Both the position numbers and the translations under genes were made by a program. The notes beneath the pieces were generated by a model, which saw only the letters and a program-made list of their open reading frames with translations, did not search any database and was not told the DNA's origin. Source: Betaproteobacteria bacterium (lineage in GTDB: Bacteria; Pseudomonadota; Gammaproteobacteria; Burkholderiales; Usitatibacteraceae). From it: a stretch of 64,000 nt of DNA. Numbering within the stretch: the stretch's first letter is position 1; the number at the start of each line of letters is the position of its first letter. Below, piece by piece: positions 1 to 8,143 of the stretch. The DNA is taken from assembly GCA_016709665.1 (NCBI GenBank), contig JADJMI010000026.1, positions 1 through 64,000 of the forward strand. The letters run 5' to 3'.

Positions 1-300
1 GTTCCGCGGCCTGGGCCTGAAGAGCGCACGCCCGAGCAGCGCGCCGAGCGCATCCGCGACCACAACACGATCTGGGGCCCGTTCGGCCGGAACCTCCACG
101 AGGACCTGCTGGGCGTGCACGGCCAGGGCATCGCCATGCGCGAGCGCACCGACAGCAAGTGGGTGATCCACGGCCGCGAGGAGAACAGCACCATCCACGA
201 CGAGATCGGGATGCGCCACTTCTACCACGAGTGGGGCGTGCGCATGGGCAGGAAGCCCTACGACCCGTACGGCGACAACCGGATCACGGAGGCCGCGTAA
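1..300 (+). CDS. Rieske oxygenase large subunit, C-terminal end (partial)
   Basis: The first reading frame is open from the window edge to a TAA at 298-300, giving about 99 residues of C-terminus. The tail (HGQGIAMRER, then TIHDEIGMRHFYHEWGVRMG) looks like the end of the alpha subunit of a ring-hydroxylating or methanesulfonate-type Rieske monooxygenase, where a conserved FY.EW..RMGR segment closes the catalytic domain. The Rieske cluster and the mononuclear iron ligands would lie upstream of the window and cannot be checked. The small subunit begins at the base after the stop codon, as expected for translationally coupled alpha and beta genes. The family call rests largely on the downstream partners. 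The true start is outside the window. Confidence 0.6.
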   Translation, partial: VPRPGPEERTPEQRAERIRDHNTIWGPFGRNLHEDLLGVHGQGIAMRERTDSKWVIHGREENSTIHDEIGMRHFYHEWGVRMGRKPYDPYGDNRITEAA

Positions 301-792
301 ATGGGACAGATCGAGAACCTCGCCCTCACGGCGGGCACGCGGACGGTCGTCGAGGAACTGGTCTACTCGGCCTCGATGCGGATGGACGAGAAGGACTTCG
401 CCGGCTTCTTCGGGCTGTGCGACGCGGGCTTCACCTACAAGGTCACGGCCTACAGCCCCGAGATCAGGAAGCTGATGACGTGGCTCGAGCACGACCTGAA
501 GGGCATGAAGCTGCTCATCGACAACCTGCCCAAGCACAACAGCGACCAGTCGATGCTCTCGCGCCACGTCACGGTGTACACCGTGAGGTTCGCCGACGGC
601 GGCAAGTCGGCGGACGTGGTCTCGGGCCTGCAGGTCTTCCGCACGGCGAACGACGGCGGCATCACGACGCTCTTCGCGGTGGGCAAGATGCACGACCGCG
701 TGGTGCTGGGCGAGGACGGGGCGCGCCTCGCCGGGCGGACGATCAAGCTCGACACCCGCATGCTCGGCATCGGCCACCACGTCCCGATCTAG
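301..792 (+). CDS. Rieske monooxygenase small (beta) subunit, MsmB-like
   Basis: This 163-residue protein has the size and NTF2/SnoaL-like pattern of ring-hydroxylating oxygenase beta subunits: an N-terminal helix (VVEELVYSASMRMDEKDFAGF) followed by strands that include SRHVTVYTV and LQVFRTAND. Beta subunits have no cofactor and stabilise the alpha3beta3 assembly. The ATG follows directly on the TAA of the large subunit. The reductase and ferredoxin come next, so a complete three-component oxygenase is present. Within this broad family the transporter, FolD and sulfite-type exporters nearby favour a methanesulfonate-like substrate over an aromatic one. That choice is inference. An aromatic or alkyl-amine substrate has not been excluded. 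Confidence 0.6.
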   Translation: MGQIENLALTAGTRTVVEELVYSASMRMDEKDFAGFFGLCDAGFTYKVTAYSPEIRKLMTWLEHDLKGMKLLIDNLPKHNSDQSMLSRHVTVYTVRFADGGKSADVVSGLQVFRTANDGGITTLFAVGKMHDRVVLGEDGARLAGRTIKLDTRMLGIGHHVPI

Positions 793-804
793 CGAAAACG
801 AGCC

Positions 805-1848
805 ATGCGCATCCAGGTCCGCGCCCGCAACCGCGCCTACGACTTCGAGGCGGCCGACGGGGAGAAGATCCTCTTCGCCGGCCTTCGCGCGGGCGTCGAC
901 CTGCCCTACGAGTGCGCCACCGGCACCTGCGGCACCTGCAAGGCGAAGTGCCTCGACGGGCCGGTGACGGACCTCTGGCCCGAGGCGCCGGGCAAGAAGA
1001 ACCTGAAGACGGCCGAGGGCGAGTTCCTCATGTGCCAGTGCGCCGCCGCCGGGAACGTGTCGGCGGAGGCCGCCAAGTTCGTCTACGCGATGGATCCGGG
1101 CACGTGCCTGCCGCGGGCCGTCTCGGGCCGCGTCGCGGCCGTGCGCCGCCTCACCCACGACGTGGCGGCCGTCGACGTGGACCTCGACGAGGCCATCGAC
1201 TTCGACGCCGGCCAGTACATGGCGCTCGAGACGCCCGGCGTGAAGGGCATGCGCGGCTACTCGATGGTGAACTTCGCCCGGGGCACGCGCCGGCTCGAGT
1301 TCGTCATCAAGAAGAAGCCCGGCGGCGGCTTCAGCGAATGGCTCTTCGGCGGCGAGCGCGCCGGCAGCGCCCTCTCGCTCTTCGGCCCGCTGGGCAAGGC
1401 CACGTTCTACCCCAACCTCGCCAAGAACCTGCTGTGCATCGCGGGCGGCAGCGGCATCGCGGGCATGATGGCCATCGTGGACCGCGCCTGCCAGGAGTCC
1501 TACTTCAACCAGTACAAGGGCCACGTCTTCTTCGGCGTGCGCACGGCGCGCGACGCGTTCTACCTCGACGAGCTCGCCGCCTTCCAGGCCCGCTTCCCGC
1601 AGGCGCTCGCGGTCACGATCGCCCTGTCGGACGAGGACGTGCCCGCCGACCTCGCGGCCGGGTACCCCGGCCTCGCGTTCGACCGCGGTTTCGTCCACGA
1701 GGTCGCCAAGCGGCGCATGGCGGGCAATTACGGCAATATCCGGGCTTACCTGGCGGGGCCGCCCCCCGCCGTGGACGCCTCGATCCGGTTCCTGCTGCTC
1801 GAGGCGAAGCTCACCGCGGAGAACATCCGCTACGACAAATTCAGCTGA
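805..1848 (+). CDS. Oxygenase reductase: 2Fe-2S plus FAD/NAD(P)H domains
   Basis: This 347-residue protein has the layout of toluene and methanesulfonate monooxygenase reductases. An N-terminal plant-type ferredoxin domain carries C37, C42 and C45 (CATGTCGTC) and a fourth ligand at C77. Next come an FAD-binding beta-barrel with the RGYSMVN motif and a nucleotide-binding domain with AGGSGIAGMM. It would take electrons from NAD(P)H and pass them through its iron-sulfur cluster to the Rieske ferredoxin encoded next. It starts 12 bases after the small-subunit stop and ends 13 bases before the ferredoxin start, so all four genes probably share one message. The gene order (alpha, beta, reductase, ferredoxin) differs from the classical msmABCD order. 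Confidence 0.85.
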   Translation: MRIQVRARNRAYDFEAADGEKILFAGLRAGVDLPYECATGTCGTCKAKCLDGPVTDLWPEAPGKKNLKTAEGEFLMCQCAAAGNVSAEAAKFVYAMDPGTCLPRAVSGRVAAVRRLTHDVAAVDVDLDEAIDFDAGQYMALETPGVKGMRGYSMVNFARGTRRLEFVIKKKPGGGFSEWLFGGERAGSALSLFGPLGKATFYPNLAKNLLCIAGGSGIAGMMAIVDRACQESYFNQYKGHVFFGVRTARDAFYLDELAAFQARFPQALAVTIALSDEDVPADLAAGYPGLAFDRGFVHEVAKRRMAGNYGNIRAYLAGPPPAVDASIRFLLLEAKLTAENIRYDKFS

Positions 1849-1861
1849 CCCCCGCCACCCG

Positions 1862-2695
1862 ATGACCGTCAAGAGAATCTGCCTCGCGAGCGACGTCCCG
1901 ACCAACGAGATGCGGGAGTTCACCACCGACGGGGGCGCGAAGCTCCTCGTCGCGAACTCCAACGGCGAGTACTTCGCCGTGCAGGCGATCTGCCCGCACC
2001 AGGACGTGCCGCTGTGCGACGGCTTCTACGACGGGTGCGTGCTCACCTGCCACCAGCACCTCTGGCAGTGGGACATCAAGACGGGCGAGCCGGTGGGCGG
2101 CATCGCCGAGGCCCCGCTCGAGCGCTTCGCCGTCTTCGTCGAGGGCGGCGAGGTCTTCGTGGGCACCCGCGGGGCGCTCAACGTGGGCGAGCTCTTCTCG
2201 GGCCTGTCGGAATCGACGCTCTCGAAGCTGCAGGGGCTCGCCCAGGCCGAGGAGCACCCGGCCGGCGCGGCCCTCTACCAGGCCGGCGACCCGGCCGACG
2301 ATTTCTACGTGCTGGACTCCGGCCGCATCGAGTTCCAGATCGGGCGCGACGAGCGCACGAGCCCCGCGGGGTTCATGCTGAGGAAGGGCGAGGTGTTCGG
2401 CTGGGCGGCGCTCCTGGAGGCCCACCCCACCCGCATCGCCTCGGCCCGCGTGCTCGAGCCCTCGCGCGTGCTCAGGATCAACGGCAGGCAGGCCCTCGCG
2501 GTCCTGGAGGCGGATCCCGCCTCGGGCTACCTGGCGATGCGCCGGCTGGCCGGCCTCATCGCCCGGTTCCTCGCGGCGCCGGGCGCCAGGATAGCTTCGA
2601 CCCCGGGTCCGGCGGCGGCCGCAATTTTGACGGCGGGGCGGGTTCCCGGGCAGTGGCAGGGGAAGTGGCGGTTGGATGGACGTTTTTCACAATAA
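1862..2695 (+). CDS. Rieske ferredoxin fused to a cNMP-binding-like domain
   Basis: Residues 1 to about 105 are a toluene-monooxygenase-type Rieske ferredoxin. C44 and H46 (CPH) with C63 and H66 (CHQH) form the 2Fe-2S site, and the surrounding sequence is close to T4MOC. Such ferredoxins normally end near residue 110. Here the chain continues into a cyclic-nucleotide-binding-like domain (about 115-240) and a proline/alanine-rich tail to residue 277. In the phosphate-binding cassette the stretch is GEVFGWAALLE, with W181 at the place where cAMP binders have the ribose-contacting glutamate; a later arginine (PTR) is kept. There is no DNA-binding helix-turn-helix, so this is not a Crp-type regulator. 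Ligand control of electron delivery is a reasonable inference but is untested. The same domain recurs in two nearby proteins. Confidence 0.85.
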   Translation: MTVKRICLASDVPTNEMREFTTDGGAKLLVANSNGEYFAVQAICPHQDVPLCDGFYDGCVLTCHQHLWQWDIKTGEPVGGIAEAPLERFAVFVEGGEVFVGTRGALNVGELFSGLSESTLSKLQGLAQAEEHPAGAALYQAGDPADDFYVLDSGRIEFQIGRDERTSPAGFMLRKGEVFGWAALLEAHPTRIASARVLEPSRVLRINGRQALAVLEADPASGYLAMRRLAGLIARFLAAPGARIASTPGPAAAAILTAGRVPGQWQGKWRLDGRFSQ

Positions 2696-2767
2696 CGAGA
2701 AAACGCAGGCCGCAGGCGCCCCCCCCGGGTCCGGCGGCACTCCAAAACACGAACCTGAGGAGAAGGC

Positions 2768-3892
2768 ATGATTACCCGGAAATTCTCGAAGCTCGTCGCC
2801 GCGGCCACCGCCGCGGGCGCCCTGTTCACCGCCGGCGCGCACGCCGCCGACCTGGACTACGGCAAGCCCGGCGAACCCGTGAAGCTGGTCATCGGCTACC
2901 AGCCGTACTACACCGAGTCGTGGTCGGGCCTGGTGATGCGGGGCAAGAAGTTCTACGAGAAGTACCTGCCGAAGGGCTCGACGGTCGAGTTCCAGATCGG
3001 CCTGCAGGGCGCGATCATCGTGAACAACATGCTGGCCGGCAAGCAGCACATCGGCTACATGGGCGACATGCCGGCGATCGTGTCCACGACGAAGACCGAG
3101 ACCGCCGACATCCGGCTGGTGGCCACGCTCGGCCTCGGGTTCGACCAGTGCAACATCTTCCTCGCCCGCACGGACGCGCCGAAGTTCGCCGACGCCAACG
3201 CGGCCATCAAGTGGCTCGACGGCAAGACGGTCGCGGTGCCCAAGGGCAGCTGCACGGACCGCTTCGCGCAGGCGACGTTCCAGAAGTCGAACATCAAGCC
3301 GAAGGAGTACCTCAACCAGAACATCGAGGTCATCACCAGCAACTTCCGCGCCGGCAAGATCGACTCCGCGGTGATCTGGGAGCCGACGGCCTCGCGCCTC
3401 GTGCAGGAAGGCCTCGCCCGCCGGATCGCCACCGGCGTCAACAACCAGGAGCGCGACGGCGGGTTCCTCGCGATGCGGGCCGACCTCATCAAGGCGCGCC
3501 CGGACGTCGTGAAGGCCTGGCTCAACGCCGAGCTCGACGCGCAGCTCTTCCTCGCGGACGAGAAGAACGCCCCGGAGGTGATCAAGATCGCCAAGGAGCA
3601 GACCACGGGCTTCAACGACCGAGTGCTGTTCTACTCGCTCTACGGCTCCTACGGCGCCGACGCCGGCGGCTCGCCCACGCGCATCAACCTGCACTACACG
3701 TTCACGCCCGAGGCGCGCGAGCTCATCACCAAGGCCACCACGTTCCTGCACTCGATCAAGACGATCAACGTGGACAAGCTGCGCCCCGAGGCGGTGATGC
3801 CGGAGTTCACCCAGCAGATCCTCGCCGAGCGCAAGCTCACCGCCCCCATCGGCGACGTGAGCGCGCTGCCCGACGCCCAGGCGCCCAAGTAG
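2768..3892 (+). CDS. ABC transporter periplasmic binding protein, NMT1/sulfonate-nitrate type
   Basis: This 374-residue protein has a clear Sec signal peptide (MITRKFSKLVAAATAAGALF, likely cut after AHA near residue 27). The mature domain is of the SsuA/TauA/NMT1 class: VKLVIGYQPYYTESWSGLVM at the first lobe, then FQIGLQGAIIVNNMLAGKQH and a hinge containing GSCTDRFAQ. The family binds taurine, alkanesulfonates, nitrate, thiamine precursors and similar small solutes, so the substrate cannot be read from sequence. Linkage to the oxygenase makes its substrate the likely ligand. It is preceded by a good ribosome site (GAGGAGAAGG at 2757-2766) and followed by a strong stem-loop, a common arrangement that raises the level of the binding protein over the membrane parts. 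Confidence 0.8.
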   Translation: MITRKFSKLVAAATAAGALFTAGAHAADLDYGKPGEPVKLVIGYQPYYTESWSGLVMRGKKFYEKYLPKGSTVEFQIGLQGAIIVNNMLAGKQHIGYMGDMPAIVSTTKTETADIRLVATLGLGFDQCNIFLARTDAPKFADANAAIKWLDGKTVAVPKGSCTDRFAQATFQKSNIKPKEYLNQNIEVITSNFRAGKIDSAVIWEPTASRLVQEGLARRIATGVNNQERDGGFLAMRADLIKARPDVVKAWLNAELDAQLFLADEKNAPEVIKIAKEQTTGFNDRVLFYSLYGSYGADAGGSPTRINLHYTFTPEARELITKATTFLHSIKTINVDKLRPEAVMPEFTQQILAERKLTAPIGDVSALPDAQAPK

Positions 3893-3906
3893 CCGGGACG
3901 CCTTCG

Positions 3907-3931
3907 CGCCCCGCGCCGCCGGCGCGGGGCG
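3907..3931 (+). other. GC stem-loop between binding protein and permease genes
   Basis: An 11-bp perfect stem (3907-3917 with 3921-3931) closes a 3-base loop 14 bases after the binding-protein stop codon. No T tract follows, so it is not a standard intrinsic terminator. In other importers such stem-loops stabilise the upstream message or cause partial termination. That role is inferred here from position only. Confidence 0.5.
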
Positions 3932-4004
3932 TGCCCGCCCGGACGGCCTTTCCCGTCCGGTCGCCCTCGGTACGCCGGTGAATTCTCGACAGGGTCGACA
4001 CGCC

Positions 4005-5351
4005 ATGCCGCAGCAGGACAAGCAGCCCATTTCCCCCGACATGATGATCGGGATCCTGAAGGCCACCATGCCGTTCCAGGTGGTCTCCGAACCGCTGTTG
4101 CGCCGCATCGCGGCCATCGGCTGGAAGACGACCTTCCGCGCCGGCGACACGCTCTACGAGGCCGGCGGACCGGCCGACGACCTCTTCATCGTCGTCGCGG
4201 GGAAGATCGACCACGAGCTGCAGCCCGGCGTGCACGCGCGCCGGCCCATGAAGACCCTCGTCGAGGGGGACGTGTTCGGCTGGGCGGCGCTCCTCGAGAA
4301 GGTGCCCAACCGGCTCGCCAAGGCGGTGTGCACCGAGGACGCGCTCGTCATCCGCATCAACGGCGAGGAGCTGCTCAAGGTCCTGGAGAGCGACCCGAAC
4401 GCCGGCGACGTCGTGATGAGCCGCTTCGCGACGATGATCACCCGCGACTACACGGTCCCGGACCTGATCGCGCAGCTGCGCGGCATCCACCGCAAGCTCC
4501 ACGCCCGCGACCCGCAGGGCATGAACGTCACGCTCTACCGCGTGTCGCGCTGGCTGAAGAGCCCGAAGCCCTACCTGATGCTCATCGGCCTGTCGATCTT
4601 CTTCGGCGGCTGGTACCTGTTCGTCGAGGTGCTCAGGCTCCCGCGCTTCCGCGAGATGCCCGGCATCACGACGGTGGTCGCGGAATGGATGAGCCCGAAT
4701 CCCACGTACGGGCTCTCGATCTACACCGGCGAGTACTACCAGCACATCCTGGTCTCGATCTGGCGGGTGACCCAGGCCTTCTTCCTCGCGACCGCCCTGG
4801 GCGTCCCGCTCGGGCTCTTCCTCGGGTGGTCGAGGAAGTTCAAGGACCTCGTCTTCCCGGTGTTCGAGACGCTGCGCCCCATCCCGATCCTCGCCTGGGT
4901 GCCGATCGCGATCGTGATGTTCGTCGCCACGGAGTCGGCGGTGATCTTCCTCACCTTCCTCGCGTCCTTCTTCGCGACGGCGCTCAACACCATGCTCGGG
5001 GTCGAGTCGATCGACGAGTCCTACGTGCGCGCGGCCTACTGCCTGGGCTCGAACGAGCGCCAGGTCTTCCTGCACGTCATCGTGCCCGGGTCGCTGCCGT
5101 TCATCTTCACCGGCCTGCAGATCTCCGTGGGCGTGGCGTGGTTCTCGCTCGTGGCCGCGGAGATGGTCTCCGGGCAGTACGGGCTGGGCTACGTGATAAA
5201 CACCTCCTACACGACCGTGAAGTACCCCACGATCATCATCGGCATGATCACCCTGGGCGCGGTCGGCTACGTGACCAGCGCGATGGTCCGGGTGGCCGGC
5301 GACTACATGATGCAATGGCGCCTGCGCGAGCTCGCCATGGGAGCGAACTGA
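4005..5351 (+). CDS. cNMP-binding-like domain fused to ABC permease (SsuC/TauC type)
   Basis: Residues 1 to about 150 form a cyclic-nucleotide-binding-like domain with the cassette GDVFGWAALLE (W93 replacing the usual glutamate) and no DNA-binding domain. After a linker comes a BPD_transp_1 permease with about six membrane spans, from near residue 187 (YLMLIGLSIFFGGWYLFV) to 440. The cytoplasmic EAA loop is readable as RAAYCLGSNERQ followed by VPGSLP. This ties it to the ATPases encoded next. An SsuC-type permease is normally about 260 residues, so the 448-residue length is due to the added domain. ATG 4005 was chosen; an upstream in-frame GTG at 3978 would add nine residues. The stop overlaps the ATPase start by one base (TGATG). 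Confidence 0.85.
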   Translation: MPQQDKQPISPDMMIGILKATMPFQVVSEPLLRRIAAIGWKTTFRAGDTLYEAGGPADDLFIVVAGKIDHELQPGVHARRPMKTLVEGDVFGWAALLEKVPNRLAKAVCTEDALVIRINGEELLKVLESDPNAGDVVMSRFATMITRDYTVPDLIAQLRGIHRKLHARDPQGMNVTLYRVSRWLKSPKPYLMLIGLSIFFGGWYLFVEVLRLPRFREMPGITTVVAEWMSPNPTYGLSIYTGEYYQHILVSIWRVTQAFFLATALGVPLGLFLGWSRKFKDLVFPVFETLRPIPILAWVPIAIVMFVATESAVIFLTFLASFFATALNTMLGVESIDESYVRAAYCLGSNERQVFLHVIVPGSLPFIFTGLQISVGVAWFSLVAAEMVSGQYGLGYVINTSYTTVKYPTIIIGMITLGAVGYVTSAMVRVAGDYMMQWRLRELAMGAN

Positions 5352-6184
5352 TGGCGACGACCGAGACCCGCGGCGCGATCCGCATCGAGGACGTCGTCAA
5401 GATCTACGACCCGGACGGCGCCGCCGTGATGGCCGTGGACCACTGCAGCCTCGACATCGCCGCCGGCGAGATCTGCATGATCGTGGGCCCGTCCGGCTGC
5501 GGCAAGACGACCCTCCTCAACGCGATCGCCGGCTTCCACGAGATCACCTCCGGGCGCATCACGCTCGACGGCGAGGTGCTCTGCAGCACCGACAGGCCCA
5601 AGAGCCGGCCCGGCTCCGACCGCGTGGTGGTGTTCCAGAACGGCGCGCTCTTCCCCTGGAAGACGAACCTCGACAACGTGGCCTTCGGCCCGATCATGCA
5701 GGGCAAGCTCTCCAAGGCCGAGGCCCGCGAGAAGGCCCTGTCGATGATGGCCGACGCGGGCCTGAACGGCGTGGAGCACAACTACCCGGGCGAGGTCTCC
5801 TCGGGCGTGCGCCGCCGCATCGAGATCGTGCGCGCCCTCATGAACGACCCGAAGGTGCTCCTGCTCGACGAGCCCTACCGCGCGCTCGACTCGCTCACCA
5901 AGAGCGTGATGCACGAGGCGCTCCTCGAGATCTACTACAGGAACAAGGTGACCATCTTCTTCATCACGCACGACCTCGAGGAGGCCATCTTCCTCGGGCA
6001 CAAGGTGGCCATCATGACGAGCCGCCCGTGCAAGCCCAAGAAGGTGCTCACCGTGGACATCCCGCACCCGCGCGACTACGGCGTGCTCACCTCGAAGCGC
6101 TTCCGCGAGCTCATCGAGGAGACCAACGAGGCCGTGCACGAGGAGGCCGTGAAGGCCTTCCAGTCCGGCGAGAAGGAGGGCTGA
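5351..6184 (+). CDS. ABC transporter ATPase 1 with degenerate signature motif
   Basis: This 277-residue ATPase is of the nitrate/sulfonate/taurine importer class. Walker A is GPSGCGKTT (46-54), the Q-loop is VVVFQNG, Walker B plus catalytic glutamate is LLLDEP, and the switch histidine is H207 (ITHDLEEA). The signature motif, usually LSGGQ, reads V-S-S-G-V at 149-153, so this chain probably cannot supply a normal signature face to its partner. The second ATPase in the operon (7068-7940) has the reverse pattern, which suggests that the two form a heterodimer with one normal and one degenerate ATP site. Start and stop are tightly coupled to the flanking permease genes. Confidence 0.9.
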   Translation: MATTETRGAIRIEDVVKIYDPDGAAVMAVDHCSLDIAAGEICMIVGPSGCGKTTLLNAIAGFHEITSGRITLDGEVLCSTDRPKSRPGSDRVVVFQNGALFPWKTNLDNVAFGPIMQGKLSKAEAREKALSMMADAGLNGVEHNYPGEVSSGVRRRIEIVRALMNDPKVLLLDEPYRALDSLTKSVMHEALLEIYYRNKVTIFFITHDLEEAIFLGHKVAIMTSRPCKPKKVLTVDIPHPRDYGVLTSKRFRELIEETNEAVHEEAVKAFQSGEKEG

Positions 6185-6186
6185 CC

Positions 6187-7056
6187 ATGGCCGCCCGGAA
6201 GTTCGACTCGAAGGCGCTCGCCAAGGGCGTGTTCTCCATCCTGGTCTTCCTCGTGCTCTGGGAGATCGGTTCCCGCTCGAAGCAGTGGATCGCGCTCGAC
6301 GCCTTCTCCTGGCTGCGCGACATGCTGGAGGCGTTCGGGTTCAGGTCGAAGTACCTGCCCTGGATCGGGGCCATCCCGGCGCCCTCGGCGGTGCTGGTGG
6401 CCTGGAAGGACGTGCTGTTCGACGCCGGCTACTGGCACAGCTGGTACATGAGCGGGGCGCGGGTGTTCGGGGGGTTCATCGCCGCGATGCTCGTGGGCAT
6501 CCCGTTCGGGCTCGCGCTCGCCGTGAGCCGCACGGTGCACGGCATCGGATTTCCCGTCTTCGAGCTGCTGCGCCCCATCCCGCCGCTCGCGTGGGTGCCG
6601 GCCTCGATCATCTTCTGGCCCACGCAGGAGCTGTCGATCGCCTTCGTCACCTTCCTGGACGCCTTCTACACCGTGGTGATCAACGTGGTGGGCGGGGCCA
6701 AGTCGATCGACGTGCGCTTCTTCCAGGCGGCGCAGTCCATGGGCTCGTCGAAGGCGGACATCTTCCGGCGGGTGATCCTGCCCGGGACGCTGCCGTCCAT
6801 CGTCGTGGGCTCGGCGGTCGGCATGGGCATCACCTGGGAGGTCGTGGTCGCGGCCGAGATGATCTCCGGCGGCGGCAGCCAGGTCGGCGGCACCTCCGGC
6901 GGCGGCCTGGGCTTCTTCATCTGGAACTCCTACGTCGGCGGCTCCTACGAGCAGATCGTCGTGGGCATGATCTCGATCGGCATCGCCGGCTACATCTCGA
7001 GCGAGCTGCTGCGCCACTTCGGCAAGTACCTGACGCCGTGGCTGCGGCTGCGCTGA
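6187..7056 (+). CDS. ABC transporter permease 2 (SsuC/TauC type)
   Basis: This is a 289-residue membrane protein with about six spans, beginning near residue 11 (GVFSILVFLVLWEIGS). The EAA loop is recognisable as FFQAAQSMGSSKADIFRRVI followed by LPGTLP. It lacks the cNMP domain of the first permease, so the importer would be asymmetric in the membrane as well as in its ATPases. The gene starts three bases after the first ATPase stop. A glycine-rich loop (GGGSQVGGTSGGG) before the last spans is unusual for the family and may make the periplasmic face distinctive. The substrate is not readable from sequence. Confidence 0.85.
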   Translation: MAARKFDSKALAKGVFSILVFLVLWEIGSRSKQWIALDAFSWLRDMLEAFGFRSKYLPWIGAIPAPSAVLVAWKDVLFDAGYWHSWYMSGARVFGGFIAAMLVGIPFGLALAVSRTVHGIGFPVFELLRPIPPLAWVPASIIFWPTQELSIAFVTFLDAFYTVVINVVGGAKSIDVRFFQAAQSMGSSKADIFRRVILPGTLPSIVVGSAVGMGITWEVVVAAEMISGGGSQVGGTSGGGLGFFIWNSYVGGSYEQIVVGMISIGIAGYISSELLRHFGKYLTPWLRLR

Positions 7057-7067
7057 GGCAAGGACCC

Positions 7068-7940
7068 ATGAGCGAAAACCACGTTCCCCGTCCCGTCGTC
7101 GCTTCCGGCGAGATCGCCGTCCGGGGCGTGAGCAAGAGCTACGGCGAGGCGCACCTCGCCCGCGAGGTGGTGAAGGACTGCGATTTCACCATCGAGCGCG
7201 GCAAGCTCACCGTCATGATCGGCCCTTCGGGCTGCGGCAAGAGCACGCTGATCCGCCTGCTGGCGGGATTCGAGATGCCGGACAAGGGTTCGATCCTCCT
7301 CGACGGGCAGCCCATCACCGGCCCCTCGCGGGACCGCCTGGTCGTCTTCCAGGAGACGGCGCTCTTTCCCTGGTTGACCACGTGGGACAACATCCTCTAT
7401 GGGCCGCGCGCCCGTGGCGAGGTCACCCCGCAGACCCTGGAATTCGCCGAGTTCCTGCTGAACAAGGTGGGCCTGCGCGAGTTCCGCCACAAGTACCCCA
7501 CGCAGCTCTCCGGCGGCATGCAGCGCCGCGCGGAACTCGCCCGGGCGATGATCAACAACCCGCAGATCATGATCCTGGACGAGCCCTTCCGCGGACTCGA
7601 CGCCATGACCAAGGAGCTGATGTGGGAGTACTACGCGAACCTCTACGAGGAGAGCGGGCGGACCAACTTCTTCGTGACGACGGACATCGACGAGGCCGTG
7701 TTCCTCGCCGACCGCATGCTCATCATGACCAACATCCCCACGCAGGTGCGCGCCGTCATCGAGGTCGACGTGCCGCGTCCGCGGCGACTGGCGGACATGG
7801 TGACGAGCGATCGCGCCAACGCGGTCAAGATGGAGGCCCTCGCCATCCTGCACGAGGAGGCGATGAAGTCCTTCTCCCGCGGCAGCAAGGCGGCGGCCGA
7901 TTTCGTCGAAGCCTACGCGCGGCGATCGGCCAAGGCCTGA
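7068..7940 (+). CDS. ABC transporter ATPase 2 lacking the switch histidine
   Basis: This 290-residue ATPase is of the same family as the one at 5351-6184. Walker A is GPSGCGKST (52-60), the signature is a good LSGGM (147-151), and Walker B is MILDEP. The H-loop reads VTTDIDEA: threonine T205 stands where the switch histidine belongs. Its own ATP site is therefore expected to be weak, while its signature motif can complete the site of ATPase 1. The two proteins are complementary in their losses. ATG 7068 lies 11 bases after the permease stop, with AAGGA upstream at 7059-7063. Confidence 0.9.
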   Translation: MSENHVPRPVVASGEIAVRGVSKSYGEAHLAREVVKDCDFTIERGKLTVMIGPSGCGKSTLIRLLAGFEMPDKGSILLDGQPITGPSRDRLVVFQETALFPWLTTWDNILYGPRARGEVTPQTLEFAEFLLNKVGLREFRHKYPTQLSGGMQRRAELARAMINNPQIMILDEPFRGLDAMTKELMWEYYANLYEESGRTNFFVTTDIDEAVFLADRMLIMTNIPTQVRAVIEVDVPRPRRLADMVTSDRANAVKMEALAILHEEAMKSFSRGSKAAADFVEAYARRSAKA

Positions 7941-8141
7941 ATGGACTGGATCCCGGGACGCGCGGTGATCGTGGCCCTCGCCATCGCGGGCGGGGCCCTC
8001 TCCGCGCTCGCGATCTGGATGCGCCAGCGCGGTCGCGGGGCCGGCTGGGTCCGGCGCCTGGACGCGGCCAGTTACCTCTTCATGGGAGTGAGCATGTTCT
8101 TCTTCATCGCCGCCGGCCTCGCCGGCAAGACGGGGGCCTGA
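7941..8141 (+). CDS. 66-residue two-span membrane protein, unknown
   Basis: The ATG follows directly on the stop codon of the second ATPase, and FolD starts two bases after this gene ends, so it is embedded in the operon. The sequence predicts two membrane helices (about residues 8-26 and 44-62) joined by a basic loop (RQRGRGAGWVRR). No family was recognised. The tight coupling supports translation. It could be an accessory subunit of the transporter or a small membrane anchor. No function can be assigned from sequence. Confidence 0.6.
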   Translation: MDWIPGRAVIVALAIAGGALSALAIWMRQRGRGAGWVRRLDAASYLFMGVSMFFFIAAGLAGKTGA

Positions 8142-8143
8142 CC

